A stretch of DNA of 32,774 bases from Candidatus Nitrosopumilus sp. (lineage in GTDB: Archaea; Thermoproteota; Nitrososphaeria; Nitrososphaerales; Nitrosopumilaceae). Shown here one piece after another: positions 23,859 through 32,529 of the stretch. Location of the stretch: the NCBI GenBank assembly GCA_014384555.1, contig JACNFR010000078.1, forward strand, positions 14,129 through 46,902. Direction: 5' to 3'. Below the pieces are notes generated by a model. The model saw only the letters and a list, made by a program, of their open reading frames with translations, ran no database searches and was not told where the DNA came from. A program made the translations under genes and the position numbers. The stretch's first letter is position 1; each line of letters opens with the position of its first letter.

Positions 23859-24533
23859 TTATTTAAGATATTTTGTTTTATCAGTAATACCAGCTTTTGT
23901 AAATGCAATTTTTCTATTATTGCAAGATTCACAAATTCCACAATGGTATTTTTTGTTTGAATAACAACTCCATGTTTTGAATATGGAATTGCCTAAAACT
24001 TTCATTCCTGCTTTTAGTAAATCACTTTTTGATAACCCTTGTCTATATGGTGACCAAATCTCAATATTTTTTCGTAGCTTTGATTTGATTCCGTCAATTT
24101 CACCCTGATTAAATGCGGCTTCTAGTTTTTTTGCAAAATCTGGTCTGCAATCAGGATAATTTTTGTCTCCTGTATGGGCACCATATACGACTAGTGAAGC
24201 ATTTAGAGTAAAAGCCCATGCTGATGCAATTGATAGAAAAACTGCATTTCTAATTGGAACTACAATAGAATATTCAAATTTGCTAGGAATTTTTCTTTTA
24301 GAACTTGTTAGGACATTGGAATTTCCATACAAATCTTTCATAAATCCAATATCAATAATTTTATGCTGTTTCAAACCCAATTTTTTTGCAAAAGATTTAG
24401 CAGCTGCAATTTCACTATTTGCTTTTTGTCCATATGAGAATGTAATTCCATACAACTCATACTTTGATTTCAAATATGAAACAGCACAAACAGAATCAAC
24501 TCCTCCACTAAAAACAATGACTGCCTTTTTCAT
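23859..24533 (-). CDS. queC: 7-cyano-7-deazaguanine synthase QueC
   Basis: A 224-residue PP-loop ATPase that converts 7-carboxy-7-deazaguanine to preQ0 through amide and nitrile steps with ammonia. The PP-loop is SGGVDS at 9-14. A structural zinc site has C190, C198, C201 and C204 (WSCYSNKKYHCGICESC). YGAHTGDKNYPDCRPDF is the family's substrate block. In archaea preQ0 is then inserted into tRNA by TGT and matured to archaeosine. Convergent with the small membrane gene and 10 bp downstream of thrB on the same strand. Confidence 0.95.
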   Translation of the reverse strand: MKKAVIVFSGGVDSVCAVSYLKSKYELYGITFSYGQKANSEIAAAKSFAKKLGLKQHKIIDIGFMKDLYGNSNVLTSSKRKIPSKFEYSIVVPIRNAVFLSIASAWAFTLNASLVVYGAHTGDKNYPDCRPDFAKKLEAAFNQGEIDGIKSKLRKNIEIWSPYRQGLSKSDLLKAGMKVLGNSIFKTWSCYSNKKYHCGICESCNNRKIAFTKAGITDKTKYLK

Positions 24534-24543
24534 TACACATCAA

Positions 24544-25467
24544 CTATTTTCTCTTATCTGCTGCACCTTTACTAGGTTTACAAATTATAGTTTGAGATTT
24601 TGTACTGGCAGATGTAAATCCCTTGGACATGGCTAGACTGATCTTTTTCAAATTGGCTGAACTTTTTGAAAATGCAATGACTGAAGGCCCTGCTCCGCTT
24701 ATTGTCACACCCAATGCACCAGCCTTGATGGCATTTTCTTTTACTTTGATAAACCCTGGAATCATATGCTGTCTAGCAGGTTCAACTATTACGTCTTTTA
24801 TTGAATTTCCGATCATTTCAGGATCTTTTTTCATAAATCCTACAACAATTGCACAAGCGTTTGATAGATTCAAAATACTGTCTGTTAGTTTGATTTTTTT
24901 TGGAATTACACCTCTTGAAACTTTGGTTTTCTTTTTTGGAACATCAATAGTTGGAACTGCAATGCACATTCTAAGATTAGCAGGTGGATCAATTCTAATC
25001 ACATCTAAAGGATTTGTTTTTACAATTACAAATCCTCCTAAAACAGAAGCTGCAACATTATCATAATGAACTGTTCCTGCACTAGCTTTTTCTCCGGATC
25101 CTGCAAACTCTACCAAACTATTCCCATCAAGCTTTAATCCAAATAATTTATCAAATGCTACTGCAGTTGCAGCAGCAGAAGCTGCACTACTTCCCATTCC
25201 AAAGCCTGCAGGAATTCCTTTCTTGATATTAATCTCAACACCTTCTTTAATTTTGAACTTTTTCTTCATATTTTTTACAACTAGTCCTGCAGTATTTTTT
25301 TCAGGATCTGTAGGGATGTTATCTTTAGTAATTATTTTGATTCCATTTTTTATTTTAGTTAATGTCACTGTATCATAAAATGCATCTACTGCTAACCCAA
25401 ACACATCAAATCCTGGACCTAGATTTGCAGTTGAAGAAGGTGCCTTGACTGTAACTTTAGATACCAT
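24544..25467 (-). CDS. thrB: Homoserine kinase
   Basis: A 307-residue GHMP kinase phosphorylating homoserine for threonine synthesis. Family motifs are APSSTANLGPGFDVFG at 9-24, the ATP loop GIPAGFGMGSSAASAAA at 84-100, and the C-terminal block GVTISGAGPSVIAFS, motif 3 of GHMP kinases. Length is close to the family norm. The start codon immediately follows the stop of the GPN GTPase gene with no gap, so the two are translated from one message; queC is 10 bp downstream. Confidence 0.93.
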   Translation of the reverse strand: MVSKVTVKAPSSTANLGPGFDVFGLAVDAFYDTVTLTKIKNGIKIITKDNIPTDPEKNTAGLVVKNMKKKFKIKEGVEINIKKGIPAGFGMGSSAASAAATAVAFDKLFGLKLDGNSLVEFAGSGEKASAGTVHYDNVAASVLGGFVIVKTNPLDVIRIDPPANLRMCIAVPTIDVPKKKTKVSRGVIPKKIKLTDSILNLSNACAIVVGFMKKDPEMIGNSIKDVIVEPARQHMIPGFIKVKENAIKAGALGVTISGAGPSVIAFSKSSANLKKISLAMSKGFTSASTKSQTIICKPSKGAADKRK

Positions 25468-26226
25468 CTAATCTTCTACCTCCTCACCCAAATTAAGAAT
25501 TCTGCTTAGAGCGCCTTCAAGATTTACAAAACCATCTTCAGTTACATTTGATATTGGAATTAACCCTTGTGCAAATCCACCCAAATTCAATCCTCGTAAA
25601 ATATTTGTAGTTAGCATATAGGTATCACCATCTGTATCTTTAGCAATAGCATTTTCCAAAGATTTCAAATTTGTTGACCATTGTAAAATTTCTTTTAATT
25701 TATCACCTATGAGATCTGATTTTGTAAGAACATTAATTGTTGGTAAATTCAAACGTAATCTTATTGATGTAGCAAGTAATGCAATTGAAACAAAATTCAC
25801 TGGAGTGTTAATTAACACACCATCAAAAAGAAATATGTTTGTTTTTTCTTCAGATGTAAGATTTTCTACAATGAATCGTCCACTGGAACGATATGCAAAC
25901 AATTCTATCTGACCTGGCGTGTCTACAATTAGATAATCTGGATTTACTTTATTTACATCATTTTGAATCTCATCTATTTTTGCTGCAATCAAATCATTTG
26001 CCATTATCATTGCACCGTTTGGTCCTAAACCGTATTCTTGCATGATTGACACATAATCTACGTAGTCTCTAACATCTACATCACAATTATACGCTAAACT
26101 CTCTACGCCAGGATCTAAATTCAACACAGATGCAAATGCTCCGTTTTTTGTATAATATTCATGAAGCTTTGATGAAAGTAATGATTTTCCTGAACCCGCA
26201 GTACCTGAAACAAAAATAGTTTTCAA
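25468..26226 (-). CDS. GPN-loop GTPase
   Basis: A 252-residue GTPase of the GPN family, homologous to the eukaryotic Gpn1-3 factors needed for RNA polymerase II assembly; the archaeal role is not settled. The P-loop is GTAGSGKS at 8-15, the signature GPN lies at 68-70 in YGLGPNGAM, Walker B/G3 is DTPGQ at 102-106, and LTKSDL is the G4 element. Its TAG stop abuts the thrB ATG. Starts at the ATG at 26226. Confidence 0.93.
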   Translation of the reverse strand: MKTIFVSGTAGSGKSLLSSKLHEYYTKNGAFASVLNLDPGVESLAYNCDVDVRDYVDYVSIMQEYGLGPNGAMIMANDLIAAKIDEIQNDVNKVNPDYLIVDTPGQIELFAYRSSGRFIVENLTSEEKTNIFLFDGVLINTPVNFVSIALLATSIRLRLNLPTINVLTKSDLIGDKLKEILQWSTNLKSLENAIAKDTDGDTYMLTTNILRGLNLGGFAQGLIPISNVTEDGFVNLEGALSRILNLGEEVED

Positions 26227-26364
26227 TCCGTCTAATTTTCATTATTTGCTTATATTTCAAACTAGCTTGATTTTGATATTATTCTCTCTAAAAATACCAA
26301 ATCGGTATTCAAAAAGATCAATAATTTCCATTTTGCCTTTAACTAACTAAATTACATTCTATTT

Positions 26365-26523
26365 GTGATTCAAAGTACATTGGATAAGGAAGCTCATCTC
26401 AAAGATCTAGTAGTAAAATTACTAAGAGAAAAAAATCTTTCAGACTTTGATATGCTTGATTCATTATTTGAAGAAGTAAAGCAGGAACTTCAAAATCAAG
26501 ATAAAACCTCAGATATGTCATAA
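26365..26523 (+). CDS. Possible small protein of 52 aa
   Basis: An open frame from GTG (26365) to TAA (26523) encodes a charged, helical peptide: STLDKEAHLKDLVVKLLRE, NLSDFDMLDSLFEEVKQEL, then a polar tail. Hydrophobic residues are spaced as in two amphipathic helices, and composition resembles neighbouring real proteins rather than random AT-rich translation. It fills the otherwise empty 380-bp gap between the GPN GTPase and the flippase-like gene. No family recognised. Confidence 0.5.
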   Translation: MIQSTLDKEAHLKDLVVKLLREKNLSDFDMLDSLFEEVKQELQNQDKTSDMS

Positions 26524-26608
26524 TTTTCATGCCTAATTCTAGGGATTAATTCCTCATGACTGGAAATTTACTCAACTTTCATATTTGATTCTTGAAAAAA
26601 ATTATCAA

Positions 26609-27625
26609 ATGAACTGGAGACTAGTCGCCATTCCTATTACTTTGATTCCTATTTTCATAATTGCCATTCAATTTGATATTCAAATTGAAGACATTCTAGC
26701 TATTGGCTTGCTTCCATTTATTGGAGCAATTATTGCCATGTTGATTAAATTAGTCCTTCAGGGAGTCAAATTTGCATATATCACGCGAAAATATCTTGGA
26801 AATTTTGATTCGTTCTTTAAACTAGTTGGCGTCAGAGTTGGCAGCGAATTTATCAAATTTACAACTCCAATGTTTATTGGTGCAGAATTTGTTGTGATAT
26901 ACTATCTGCATAAAAAAGGAGCAAAGCCTGCAAAATCTGCATGGATTGCAATTATGGATATTGTAACTGAAGTATTTGCAGCTGGCCTGCTCTCTATAAT
27001 GGCTGGAATCATTGCACTACTAAGTGGTGCATATGTAGTTGCAGGAGTTATTTTGGCTACTAGTATTATCATTACATCTTTGTGGATGGTTATGTTCTTC
27101 CTTTCTTCAAAACACACATTTCAAGTTCCCAAAGTATTGGAAAATCTTGCCAAGAGATTTGGAAAAGAAAAAGGAGCACAAGCCATTGATAAAACAAACA
27201 CGTGGATGGAAGAAGTATGTGTTATGAGTCGAGAGAATCTAAAAACTAGTGAATCTAAGAAAATCTTTACGATTTCATTCTTGTTTTCACTTGCATCTTG
27301 GTCATTTTATGGAATTTCATTTATGATTATTGCAATGGGAACTGACTTTACAATTAATGCATTTGACTCTATCATGGCAGTAATGGGAGCAAACGCAATT
27401 GGAAATCTTCCAATTACCATAGGTGGCTCTGGTCTGGCAGAATTTGGAATTGTAGCATACATCAATAACTTGGATCCTTTTGCTTTTGAAATTACAGAGG
27501 GAGTTGTTGCCTGGGATGCAGTAATTGGATGGAGAATTGCAACATACTATGTACCAATTGTCATTACATGGCTACTTTTGGTAAAATTAGCACTGAGCAG
27601 AATTTCCAAGCCTCAGGCTACATAG
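26609..27625 (+). CDS. Flippase-like membrane protein (LPG synthase TM region family)
   Basis: A 338-residue integral membrane protein with about eight helices, matching the transmembrane part of lysylphosphatidylglycerol synthases (UPF0104). Blocks include the VRVGSEFIKFTTPMFIGAEF segment, the family's conserved glycine/proline helix, and NLPITIGGSGLAEFG near the C-terminus. There is no aminoacyl-transferase domain, so lipid translocation or another membrane role is more likely than LPG synthesis. The ATG at 26609 is preferred over TTG at 26585. The family is common in archaea and its substrates are largely unknown. Confidence 0.83.
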   Translation: MNWRLVAIPITLIPIFIIAIQFDIQIEDILAIGLLPFIGAIIAMLIKLVLQGVKFAYITRKYLGNFDSFFKLVGVRVGSEFIKFTTPMFIGAEFVVIYYLHKKGAKPAKSAWIAIMDIVTEVFAAGLLSIMAGIIALLSGAYVVAGVILATSIIITSLWMVMFFLSSKHTFQVPKVLENLAKRFGKEKGAQAIDKTNTWMEEVCVMSRENLKTSESKKIFTISFLFSLASWSFYGISFMIIAMGTDFTINAFDSIMAVMGANAIGNLPITIGGSGLAEFGIVAYINNLDPFAFEITEGVVAWDAVIGWRIATYYVPIVITWLLLVKLALSRISKPQAT

Positions 27626-27659
27626 AAACCACTTTATCTTTTAATGATTTTTTCCATTT

Positions 27660-28460
27660 GTGGATTTTAAAAACAAAGTTGTTTTAATTACTGGAGCATC
27701 ATCGGGAATTGGTAGAGAGTCTGCTATTCAATTTGCAAAGCTAGGTGCAAACATCGTGTTAGTTTCTAGAACAAAAGAAAAACTTGAACTAGTTGCTAAT
27801 GAATTAAAAAAATTCAATGTTTCTACACTAATTTGCCAATGTGATGTTGCCAAAAAAGATCAAGTAAAAGAAATGTCAGAAATAGTTTTAAAAAAATTTG
27901 ATTCAGTTGATATTTTAGTGAACAATGCTGGTTTTGCAATATATGGTTCTGTAAATGATCTTAGTATTGATGAAATAGAATCACAAATGGAGACTAATTA
28001 TTTTGGAATGATATATTGTATCAAAAACTTTCTTCCAAAAATGCTTGATAAAAAATCAGGTCATATTGTAAATGTAGCATCAGTTGCTGCAAGCTTTGGT
28101 CTACCTGGAATTGCTTCGTACTGTGCATCAAAGTTTGCGATGCTGGGATTTTCAGAAGGACTAAAACATGAATTAAAAAATTCTGGAGTTGGAATTACAG
28201 TTGTTAGTCCAATCATGGTCAGAACTAATTTCTTTGAGCATCCATCGTTTGAAAAAATGCCGAAATTTTCTCCAACATCACTTAGTTCTAAAACTGTTGC
28301 AAAAGCAATAGTAAAAGCTGCAAATTCTCCAAGACTGGAAATTATAGTCCCATCAGTAGTACGTATTGCTGTATGGATAAAGAATACATTTCCATATTTT
28401 ATCAACCCCATCTTAGGAAAAGCTTTCAAAAAACAATTAGATTCTATGAAAAAAGATTAA
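27660..28460 (+). CDS. Short-chain dehydrogenase/reductase
   Basis: A 266-residue SDR with TGASSGIG at 11-18, NNAG at 88-91, catalytic S141, Y154 and K158 (YCASK), and a C-terminal extension NTFPYFINPILGKAFKKQL that is hydrophobic and basic, suggestive of membrane association. The layout resembles the DltE/YqjQ-like and 17-beta-hydroxysteroid-type groups, which act on lipids, but the substrate is not evident. Start is a GTG at 27660. It overlaps the convergent gene by 4 bp at the stops. Confidence 0.9.
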   Translation: MDFKNKVVLITGASSGIGRESAIQFAKLGANIVLVSRTKEKLELVANELKKFNVSTLICQCDVAKKDQVKEMSEIVLKKFDSVDILVNNAGFAIYGSVNDLSIDEIESQMETNYFGMIYCIKNFLPKMLDKKSGHIVNVASVAASFGLPGIASYCASKFAMLGFSEGLKHELKNSGVGITVVSPIMVRTNFFEHPSFEKMPKFSPTSLSSKTVAKAIVKAANSPRLEIIVPSVVRIAVWIKNTFPYFINPILGKAFKKQLDSMKKD

Positions 28461-28861
28461 TCTTCTTCTAAATCATCATTTGTAGATTCACTAGAGCCTA
28501 CATCCATCAATTCTAATGATTTTAAATCAAATTGGTAAATTGCTTTCATCTCAATTTCTTTTTCTTTTTCTAGAAATTCTGACACTTTTTTGCTTAATGG
28601 TGCCTTGTGTTGATCAAAGACAAACTCGTAAACCTCACCTTTTAGTAAATCATCAATTTTGATAGTTTTTGGTACATCCATTGTAACAATATGTCGTCCA
28701 TCTTCAACAGCATCATACAGCTGAACATCAATTTTGTTATCTTCATAATAGAATTCTAAAATATATCCTGATTTTTTGTGCTCTTCAGGTTTCTTAAATT
28801 TTGCATTTTGAATTTCATCAGTAACCCATTCTGGAATTTCATCTTCTTTCTTTTTTACCAT
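28457..28861 (-). CDS. Conserved hypothetical protein, 134 aa
   Basis: A soluble, charged protein. A basic N-terminus (MVKKKEDEIPEWV) leads to a beta-rich middle (GYILEFYYEDNKIDVQLYDA, RHIVTMDVPKTIKIDDLLKG) and a coil with lysine/glutamate. The acidic end is DDLEED. No cysteines, signal peptide or membrane part. It follows the zinc protein gene by 12 bp on the same strand, so they are probably one transcript. No family recognised. Confidence 0.72.
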   Translation of the reverse strand: MVKKKEDEIPEWVTDEIQNAKFKKPEEHKKSGYILEFYYEDNKIDVQLYDAVEDGRHIVTMDVPKTIKIDDLLKGEVYEFVFDQHKAPLSKKVSEFLEKEKEIEMKAIYQFDLKSLELMDVGSSESTNDDLEED

Positions 28862-28873
28862 GGTAAATCCACA

Positions 28874-29230
28874 CTAATTTTCTGCTTTTTCTTTTTTACT
28901 TTTTGACCACCATTCAAGATAGTCATCATGTTTGTCATCACGTGTTCTTTCTCTTTGATTTAACTTGAATCTGATATCTGAAACTTCTTCTCTTGTTGCG
29001 TATAATCCACATCGTTTACAAATGAAATGTCTTCTATTCTTTTCATCCATTTTCATTGGAATATCAATTTCATCAAATAATTTGAATAAAGCGTCTCTAC
29101 TTCTGTCCTCTTCTTCTGGAAAATCTTCTACATATTTTGCTTCTATCTTCTTTTTCTCTCGTGATGTACATTCTGGACAGTTAGGCACTGATGTGTTGGC
29201 TTGATTTTTTCCATAAAAGCGTTCCCACAT
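28874..29230 (-). CDS. Zinc-binding hypothetical protein
   Basis: A 118-residue protein with two cysteine pairs, CPEC at residues 18-21 and CKRC at about 71-74, which together could form one zinc ribbon, separated by an acidic helix (EDRSRDALFKLFDEID). The C-terminus is strongly charged (FKLNQRERTRDDKHDDYLEWW). The ATG start at 29230 gives MWERFYGKN. A frame upstream could supply extra residues only with a one-base shift in an A run (29232-29237). Nucleic-acid binding is a guess. Same strand, 12 bp upstream of the 134-aa gene. Confidence 0.75.
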   Translation of the reverse strand: MWERFYGKNQANTSVPNCPECTSREKKKIEAKYVEDFPEEEDRSRDALFKLFDEIDIPMKMDEKNRRHFICKRCGLYATREEVSDIRFKLNQRERTRDDKHDDYLEWWSKSKKEKAEN

Positions 29231-29339
29231 CTTTTTTGATCGATATTGTCTGACATACGGATTTTTTCATCATCCCTTTCGGTCCGTTCGCCCATCGAAA
29301 TCCCGCATGCCAGACGAACAAAATCATCAAAATAATCTA
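29231..29339 (-). other. GC-rich leader between two minus-strand genes
   Basis: 109 bp between the glycosyltransferase stop and the zinc-protein start. The part 29270-29320 is much richer in G and C than neighbouring DNA and carries GTTCG/CGAAC (29286-29290, 29315-29319) as an inverted repeat and the palindrome GCATGC. It may be a structured leader or small RNA. A 50-codon frame (ATG at 29295, TAG ending at 29143) overlaps the following gene. I assign no firm function. Confidence 0.4.
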
Positions 29340-30575
29340 TTATCTCTTTTCTTCCAAGGTCTGAGCAGCAATTTTTGCTGAATTTTCTGCCCCATTGGGA
29401 ATAAAGTTCTTTGAGAATTCTTTTAAATTATCCTGAAATTCTTCATAATTTTCCTTAATTTTTGATATACCTTTAGTCACTTGATTTGTTTTAATCGCCA
29501 ACACCCCTAGGTTTTTCTCTTCAGCCCATCTGATATTGTTAGTATGTTCATCATAAATTGGAATTCCAATTATTGGCTTTGATTTTCCACCCATGATTTC
29601 TCCCATTACTGTATGAGATCCATTAACTACTGCATATTTACATAAATCCAAAATTGTGTCTTTTTCTTGCTCTGAGAGAAAACCAATATCAATCTGTATC
29701 CAATCAATTTTTTTCTCCAAAGCTTCTGTAACTGAATATTTTTTTCCATCTTTTCCAATTACCGAATCTATACTGGAATCATTTCTTGCATGTGAAATTA
29801 CTCTCTTTTCATTTTTCATTTCATCTTGATGGAAAACTTCTTCATATTTTTGACCAGTACCATCATTAGTTGATTTATTCCCTGTTCTCATCCAATATCC
29901 AAATTCATTGTTTTTAACTAATTTTTCTAGATCTGATTCATTTTCTTTTTTGATTTTTTTACTATTTGTAAAATGTCCAACATAGGTAATTTTTTCTTCT
30001 ACTTCTTTGATGAAATTCAGATTGTACTCACACATTGTATATGGTGGTGGTGAATCTGCAACAAGAATTTTTGATGCTTTACCAATTTGTTTTGCAACAA
30101 AAATTAACGATGGATAAAGATACGATCTTGAATTATACAGTTTTGGTCTAAATTGATTTGTTACAAACAAACTAGGAATGTTTCTATTTTTTGCTAGAAT
30201 ATTTGAACCCATATCACCGTCATTAATTACCAAATCAAACTTTTCTTTGTTATACAGTTTCCTTTCTTCTCTCAAATAATTTGCAATTTGTCTAACCAGT
30301 GGCGGATTTTTTGAAATTGGCAATAATAAATTCATCAATGACTTTGAAACACTTGGACCAAACTTGCCATCAATAGGAGTTGGCATTAAAATTTCATGAA
30401 TTTTTTCTTTCTGGTCTGGAAATTTTTTTAATAATTTCTCATAAACATGGTCTTTACTAGAAAAATGAACTTCAAATTCTTCTTTGATATGCTCTCCCAA
30501 AACATCATTTAGTCTCATCATTCGTGAATAATGACCGCTTCCCCATGGATAGATGAATTCTCCTATTTTGAGCAC
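29340..30575 (-). CDS. GT-B fold glycosyltransferase-like protein (MJ1255/GT28-like)
   Basis: A 411-residue protein resembling the MJ1255-type relatives of MurG. The N-terminal GEFIYPWGSGHYSRMMRLND has the glycine-rich G-x-G-H-x-x-R acceptor/lipid loop. A first Rossmann domain includes FDLVINDGDMGSNILAKN, and the second ends with YAVVNGSHTVMGEIMGGKSKPIIGIPI, matching the nucleotide-sugar binding G-G-x-x-(T/S)-x-x-E block with GSHTVMGE. The insertion at about 215-290 is polar. The sugar and acceptor cannot be deduced; glycosylation of a lipid or surface protein is likely. It lies 30 bp downstream of the ThiI-like gene on the same strand. Confidence 0.78.
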   Translation of the reverse strand: MLKIGEFIYPWGSGHYSRMMRLNDVLGEHIKEEFEVHFSSKDHVYEKLLKKFPDQKEKIHEILMPTPIDGKFGPSVSKSLMNLLLPISKNPPLVRQIANYLREERKLYNKEKFDLVINDGDMGSNILAKNRNIPSLFVTNQFRPKLYNSRSYLYPSLIFVAKQIGKASKILVADSPPPYTMCEYNLNFIKEVEEKITYVGHFTNSKKIKKENESDLEKLVKNNEFGYWMRTGNKSTNDGTGQKYEEVFHQDEMKNEKRVISHARNDSSIDSVIGKDGKKYSVTEALEKKIDWIQIDIGFLSEQEKDTILDLCKYAVVNGSHTVMGEIMGGKSKPIIGIPIYDEHTNNIRWAEEKNLGVLAIKTNQVTKGISKIKENYEEFQDNLKEFSKNFIPNGAENSAKIAAQTLEEKR

Positions 30576-30605
30576 AATATGAAACCAAATATGCCGTTTA
30601 AATTC

Positions 30606-31718
30606 TCAATGATTTTCTAGAGAATCTAAAATATCATGAACATTGTTAGGACCTATCTTTATTGTGATTTTTTTCTTTGTTTTTAAAGCAAATTCAACTT
30701 CTTTTTTTGAAAAAGGAGGAATTTCATTTGTAGTAATTGTGACTGCTTTTTCTAATTTTTTCATATTTCTTTCTAATCCTATTTCTTTTGCTTCATCAAA
30801 CAAACTGGTATCAACTCCTGTTAGTGGAAGAATTGGAATTTTCTTTTTTGTAAATACTAGTTTTAATGAATTATCGATAAAACCTGAAGAAAAAACCAGT
30901 GGAGATAATGCTAGTGATACACGATTGTTTGGGTAATGTAATAGAATTTGTAAAATTGAATTTACATAGATTAAATAATTTTTAGTTCCATTAGGACTGA
31001 TTTTTAGCTGCAAAAATTCAAGTTCAATTTTATCCTGCACTAGTCTTGGAATTATTTGATTGATTGTTTTTGCAAGATTCATCAATTCTGATTTTTGTCG
31101 ATAACAAACTATTATCTTTGTATCATATCCTTGCTTTATTGTCTCATAACAAGATACTGCTGATATCTCATCATATACTGCACAAATAGTTTTTTCACTT
31201 TGTGATTGATATGGAATTCCTCCTTTACCTGTATCTGAAAAAATACAGATGTATGCATTATTTTTTGTCAGATATGTGTACAGTAATTTATCAAAATTTT
31301 CATCTGTACCTGGATGTGCACCCAAGTTTGCTTTTTTCTCTATAATATTTGATGTTGCAGCAATTTCCACATCTTTGGTTACAAATCCTTTTGATATTCC
31401 ATCTACTTTGACTAGAAATTTTTCTCCCTTTAAGAGTAAATTACCTCCAATAGATGTAATTTCAGATACAATATTTTGAAAATTATTTTTTATTTGTCTT
31501 GCAATTGCTATTTTTTCAATTCCAAAAAGTAAATTGATGGCAGATGATGCAAATACAGGATCATTTGCATCAACTAGAATTACATCACCATCACATTTCA
31601 CAGATTTAAATTGTTGATTTTTTATTTTGAGAATTTTTTTAATATTTGAAATTAAATTAGGAATTTTATTTTTTGAAAATATTGTTGGAAAAACTATGAC
31701 ATATGATATTTCATCCAT
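30606..31718 (-). CDS. ThiI-like protein with THUMP domain and degenerate PP-loop
   Basis: A 370-residue protein with the overall layout of ThiI/4-thiouridine synthases: an N-terminal ferredoxin-like part, a THUMP domain (about 75-165, with GEKFLVKVDGISKGFVTKDVE and KANLGAHPGTDENFDKLLYT), then a PP-loop-like domain. Where active enzymes have SGGIDS, this one has YDEISA at 182-187, so the ATP pyrophosphatase loop is lost. A C-terminal piece IPILPLTGVDTSLFDEAKEIG matches the usual L-I-G-x-D-x-x-E-I region. The ATG at 31718 is chosen since the longer frame to 31826 adds an atypical hydrophobic leader overlapping cysH. Probably RNA-binding without thiolation activity. Confidence 0.75.
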   Translation of the reverse strand: MDEISYVIVFPTIFSKNKIPNLISNIKKILKIKNQQFKSVKCDGDVILVDANDPVFASSAINLLFGIEKIAIARQIKNNFQNIVSEITSIGGNLLLKGEKFLVKVDGISKGFVTKDVEIAATSNIIEKKANLGAHPGTDENFDKLLYTYLTKNNAYICIFSDTGKGGIPYQSQSEKTICAVYDEISAVSCYETIKQGYDTKIIVCYRQKSELMNLAKTINQIIPRLVQDKIELEFLQLKISPNGTKNYLIYVNSILQILLHYPNNRVSLALSPLVFSSGFIDNSLKLVFTKKKIPILPLTGVDTSLFDEAKEIGLERNMKKLEKAVTITTNEIPPFSKKEVEFALKTKKKITIKIGPNNVHDILDSLENH

Positions 31719-31802
31719 ATTTACTATTTTGAATTCTACTAGTTTATAATTTAGGACAAGACTTCGGGTAATCAATATAAAACAAATAATCTTACTAATA
31801 TT

Positions 31803-32528
31803 GTGACAAAATTCACTCAAGAACAAGTAGATGATTTAAACTCAAAAATTAAAACTACTGAAGAAGCATTACAGTGGGTTTCAGATAATATTCATCCCAA
31901 AGTTGCCAAGGCATCAAGTTTTGGTGCTGAGGATGCAGTAGTGATGGATATAATGTTAAAAATTAATCCTAAATTTCGATTCTTTACTCTTGATACAGGA
32001 CGATTACCACAAGAAACCTATGATATCATAGATACAGTGAGTAAAAAATACGATATTTCTGTTGAAGTTCTATTTCCTGATACAAAGGAAGTAGAAGAAA
32101 TGGTTCGTGATAAAGGAATGAATCTATTCTATGATAGTGTGGAAAATAGAGAACTTTGTTGTGAAATTAGAAAAGTTCACCCAATGAACAAAATGTTGAG
32201 TACATTGGATGGTTGGATTACTGGATTAAGACGTGATCAAACTAAAAATCGAGAAAATATCAAAATCTTTCAGATAGATCATGGGCATGGAGGAATTCTT
32301 AAAATCAACCCGATTATTGATTGGACTTGGGATCAAATTCAAGAATACATTAAAAATAATAATTTACCATACAACAGTCTTCTTGACAAAGGCTATCCGA
32401 GTATAGGATGTGAACCATGTACTAGAGCAATAAAACCTGGAGAAGATATTCGAGCAGGTAGATGGTGGTGGGAACAAGGTGGCAACAAAGAGTGTGGCCT
32501 TCATATAGAGCGTAAAAGGATAGATTAG
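31803..32528 (+). CDS. cysH: Adenylylsulfate/phosphoadenylylsulfate reductase CysH
   Basis: A 241-residue PP-loop family reductase that converts activated sulfate to sulfite. [10 protein letters not shown] (38-47) is the nucleotide-binding loop, [13 protein letters not shown] follows, and the four cysteines C119-C120 (ELCCEIRK) and C203-x2-C206 (GCEPCTRA) are ligands of a [4Fe-4S] cluster, typical of assimilatory APS reductases; C231 in ECGLH is the catalytic cysteine. The cluster ligands point to APS as substrate, though the cluster-type enzymes sometimes take PAPS. GTG start. sat begins 1 bp after its stop. Confidence 0.94.
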   Translation: MTKFTQEQVDDLNSKIKTTEEALQWVSDNIHPKVAKASSFGAEDAVVMDIMLKINPKFRFFTLDTGRLPQETYDIIDTVSKKYDISVEVLFPDTKEVEEMVRDKGMNLFYDSVENRELCCEIRKVHPMNKMLSTLDGWITGLRRDQTKNRENIKIFQIDHGHGGILKINPIIDWTWDQIQEYIKNNNLPYNSLLDKGYPSIGCEPCTRAIKPGEDIRAGRWWWEQGGNKECGLHIERKRID

Positions 32529-32529
32529 T

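Noticed and set aside
24163-25066. Plus-strand frames of 147-157 codons across queC and thrB
   Set aside because: Both lie wholly over strongly supported minus-strand genes and have low-complexity, improbable translations.
29255-29335. C/D box sRNA in the GC-rich leader
   Set aside because: ATGATGA-like C boxes occur on the minus strand, but no CTGA D box follows on that strand; CTGA appears only on the plus strand.
31719-31826. Longer N-terminus for the ThiI-like protein
   Set aside because: It would overlap the cysH start and add a hydrophobic, cysteine-containing leader not expected for a THUMP protein.
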